From Rallus limicola (taxonomy: Eukaryota > Chordata > Aves > Gruiformes > Rallidae): a stretch of DNA of 64,000 nt. The stretch covers positions 45,286,761 to 45,350,760 of the forward strand of contig JAKCOZ010000003.1 in assembly GCA_022605955.1 (NCBI GenBank), read 5' to 3'. The notes below the pieces were generated by a model. That model saw nothing but the letters and a program-made list of their open reading frames with translations, was not told where the DNA came from and searched no databases. Positions 62,491 to 64,000 of the stretch are shown piece by piece (within the stretch, counting starts at the first letter, position 1; each line of letters starts with the position of its first letter). The position numbers and the translations under genes were made by a program.

Positions 62491-64000
62491 ATGATGAACT
62501 AAAAATAAAAGACATGCTTCTTCTACTATAGACTTGCTGTGTTAACTTGGTATCCAGTACCAACTGTCTGTGGGGTCATTACTTCTATTTGGCTGAGTCT
62601 GTGTTTGTGAAATTTATCAGACAGGCAATTAGAGCTAAAGCTTTAAATTGAGGCTCCTTCTTACATTTTTACAATTTAATATGTCCACTGAAGACAAGGA
62701 CTCTTTGAAACTCATCTATTTATTGCTTCTTTTTTTTTCCTGTTTAAAGCCAGTATTTTCCTGATTTCACTGCAGATTTATTTTAAAAGAAATCATTTCA
62801 TCCCCTGTGTGAAAAAGGGATATGAGTTCTTGAAATTGATTTTCTAGTTCCAAATCATATGTGCACTATATAATGAAATGTCACTGACAAGACTGAATGA
62901 AGAGGTCAATAGGTGAAATGTGGAAATGAAGTGCTGTAATCCTGGGGAAAGCACACAGTGAATTTTCTTGGCTATGAGGCTGTCATAACTTCTAACATTT
63001 GGAGCCAAACTATAAGGGAAGATGAAGTGCTGCTATACATTAGATTTAACTCCATAAGAGTTGCACATGATTTGTTCCAAACCCATTTTTCTCCACAAAC
63101 TTTTAATATTGGAATGATGTAAGCAAAACCTCACTTAAAAGCTCCATGCATTTTCTCTTTCTTTCCTGGTCTCTAGTTTATATTTAAGAAGCTGAAGCAT
63201 GAGGCAGTTAGCAGTCCAAGCAGGAGAATTCTAGGCTTCAGCAGTCTGTCTGGCACATACATCTTACAATCAGACTTTCAAGTATGCTTAGGGCACCTTC
63301 ACAGACTTCTGTCAGCATATTCTGTGTTGCTGCTGCACTACTGAAAAGTTAAACCTAATTTTTAAATTATTTCTTGTGTCCTCACAGTCAGCAACCAAGT
63401 TATATGCCCTCTCTCCCTGGACATTTCTTGGGGGATGTTAAGTGTGTACACATGGTATTTATAAAGATATTTTGCTAACATTTGAAGAGTATCATAAGGA
63501 TAATATACACACCCATGCCAAGGCTACATTTCTAAGGGAAAGATTTTTACCCATACTGAAGAAATTTCAAGATAGTTGTTTATGACTTCTGAATGAGTGC
63601 TCTATTTGGTAATGGATGATGAGAAGCATTTAATACCTTTTTTAACTATGTTTTGTGGGGCAGTTTGTAATTTCCTAAGCACTGTTAGTAGGCTTTGGAC
63701 CCCAGAGGAAAGCTATGTGAAGAACTCCTTCTGTGTAGTTCCTTAGGTGGTTCTGTGGTTGCCCAAGAGCAGAAATTTAGAATGATGACAATTATAATGA
63801 GAAAATTTGTAGGCCTCCAATTTCAGCTAATGAATTTTACGGTATGTATTCTGTATATCAATGCCCATGGTGTCATATATTTATATTTATTTATGTCATA
63901 TATATTTAGCCTCCCTATGACTATATCTTGAAGTATATAGAGTATTCTTTATAATTTAAGAAAGAGATCTCTGAACAGTAAGAGCTAAGATACACTAATG
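62491..64000 (+). other. Intronic sequence, nothing recognised
   Basis: AT-rich to the window edge. No named repeat, no splice-flanked coding exon, and no further GLIS3 coding sequence recognised. Confidence 0.5.

Noticed and set aside
1..64000. CRISPR array, tRNA, rRNA or bacterial operon
   Set aside because: No regularly spaced direct repeats, cloverleaf or rRNA-like sequence seen; the window is vertebrate intron.

Overview
This is eukaryotic, almost certainly avian, intronic DNA. Two things show it. CR1 LINE fragments with the characteristic CR1 3' end occur at more than a dozen places. LTR and pol remnants of avian ERV-L-type and class II-type retroviruses lie between them. The only conserved host gene is on the + strand: two phase-0 exons (2391-2552 and 3919-4029) encode part of zinc finger 3, all of finger 4 and all of finger 5 of a GLI-similar factor. 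The residues favour GLIS3 over GLIS1. GLIS3 is Z-linked in chicken, so the window is probably Z-chromosomal. This is inferred from the gene and not shown by the sequence.

Layout: 1-4029 carries the two GLIS3 exons and flanking intron. From 4030 to the end I see no further GLIS3 exon, so nearly 60 kb is one intron. 4030-10268 has no repeat I can name. 10269-13225 holds three CR1 fragments. 14781-15516 is a foldback of LTR-type arms, with a deleted relative at 17517-17580. 22070-22960 is a class II gag relic on the minus strand. 24829-25395 is an intact 188-codon RING-finger ORF resembling the short TOPORS-like proteins of birds. It is followed by a solo ERV-L-type LTR (+), then a broken ERV-L provirus on the minus strand (26362-31628) with a CR1 (-) abutting it. 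34845-34981 is a deleted LTR and 36130-37063 a second ERV-L pol relic (+). 37064-48227 is mostly plain AT-rich intron with short CR1 pieces. 48228-56415 carries long CR1 copies, one split by a minus-strand LTR-like insertion (55678-56159). 61820-62490 is an old CR1 endonuclease-region fragment.

Apart from GLIS3, only the RING ORF looks like a possible working protein gene. All retroviral and LINE reading frames are broken. The best leads are the RING ORF with splice-acceptor-like sequence just before its ATG, an Arg-to-Cys change in GLIS3 zinc finger 4, and several inverted or nested element structures. I found no CRISPR array, operon, tRNA or rRNA. Repeat boundaries were read by eye and may be off by tens of bases.
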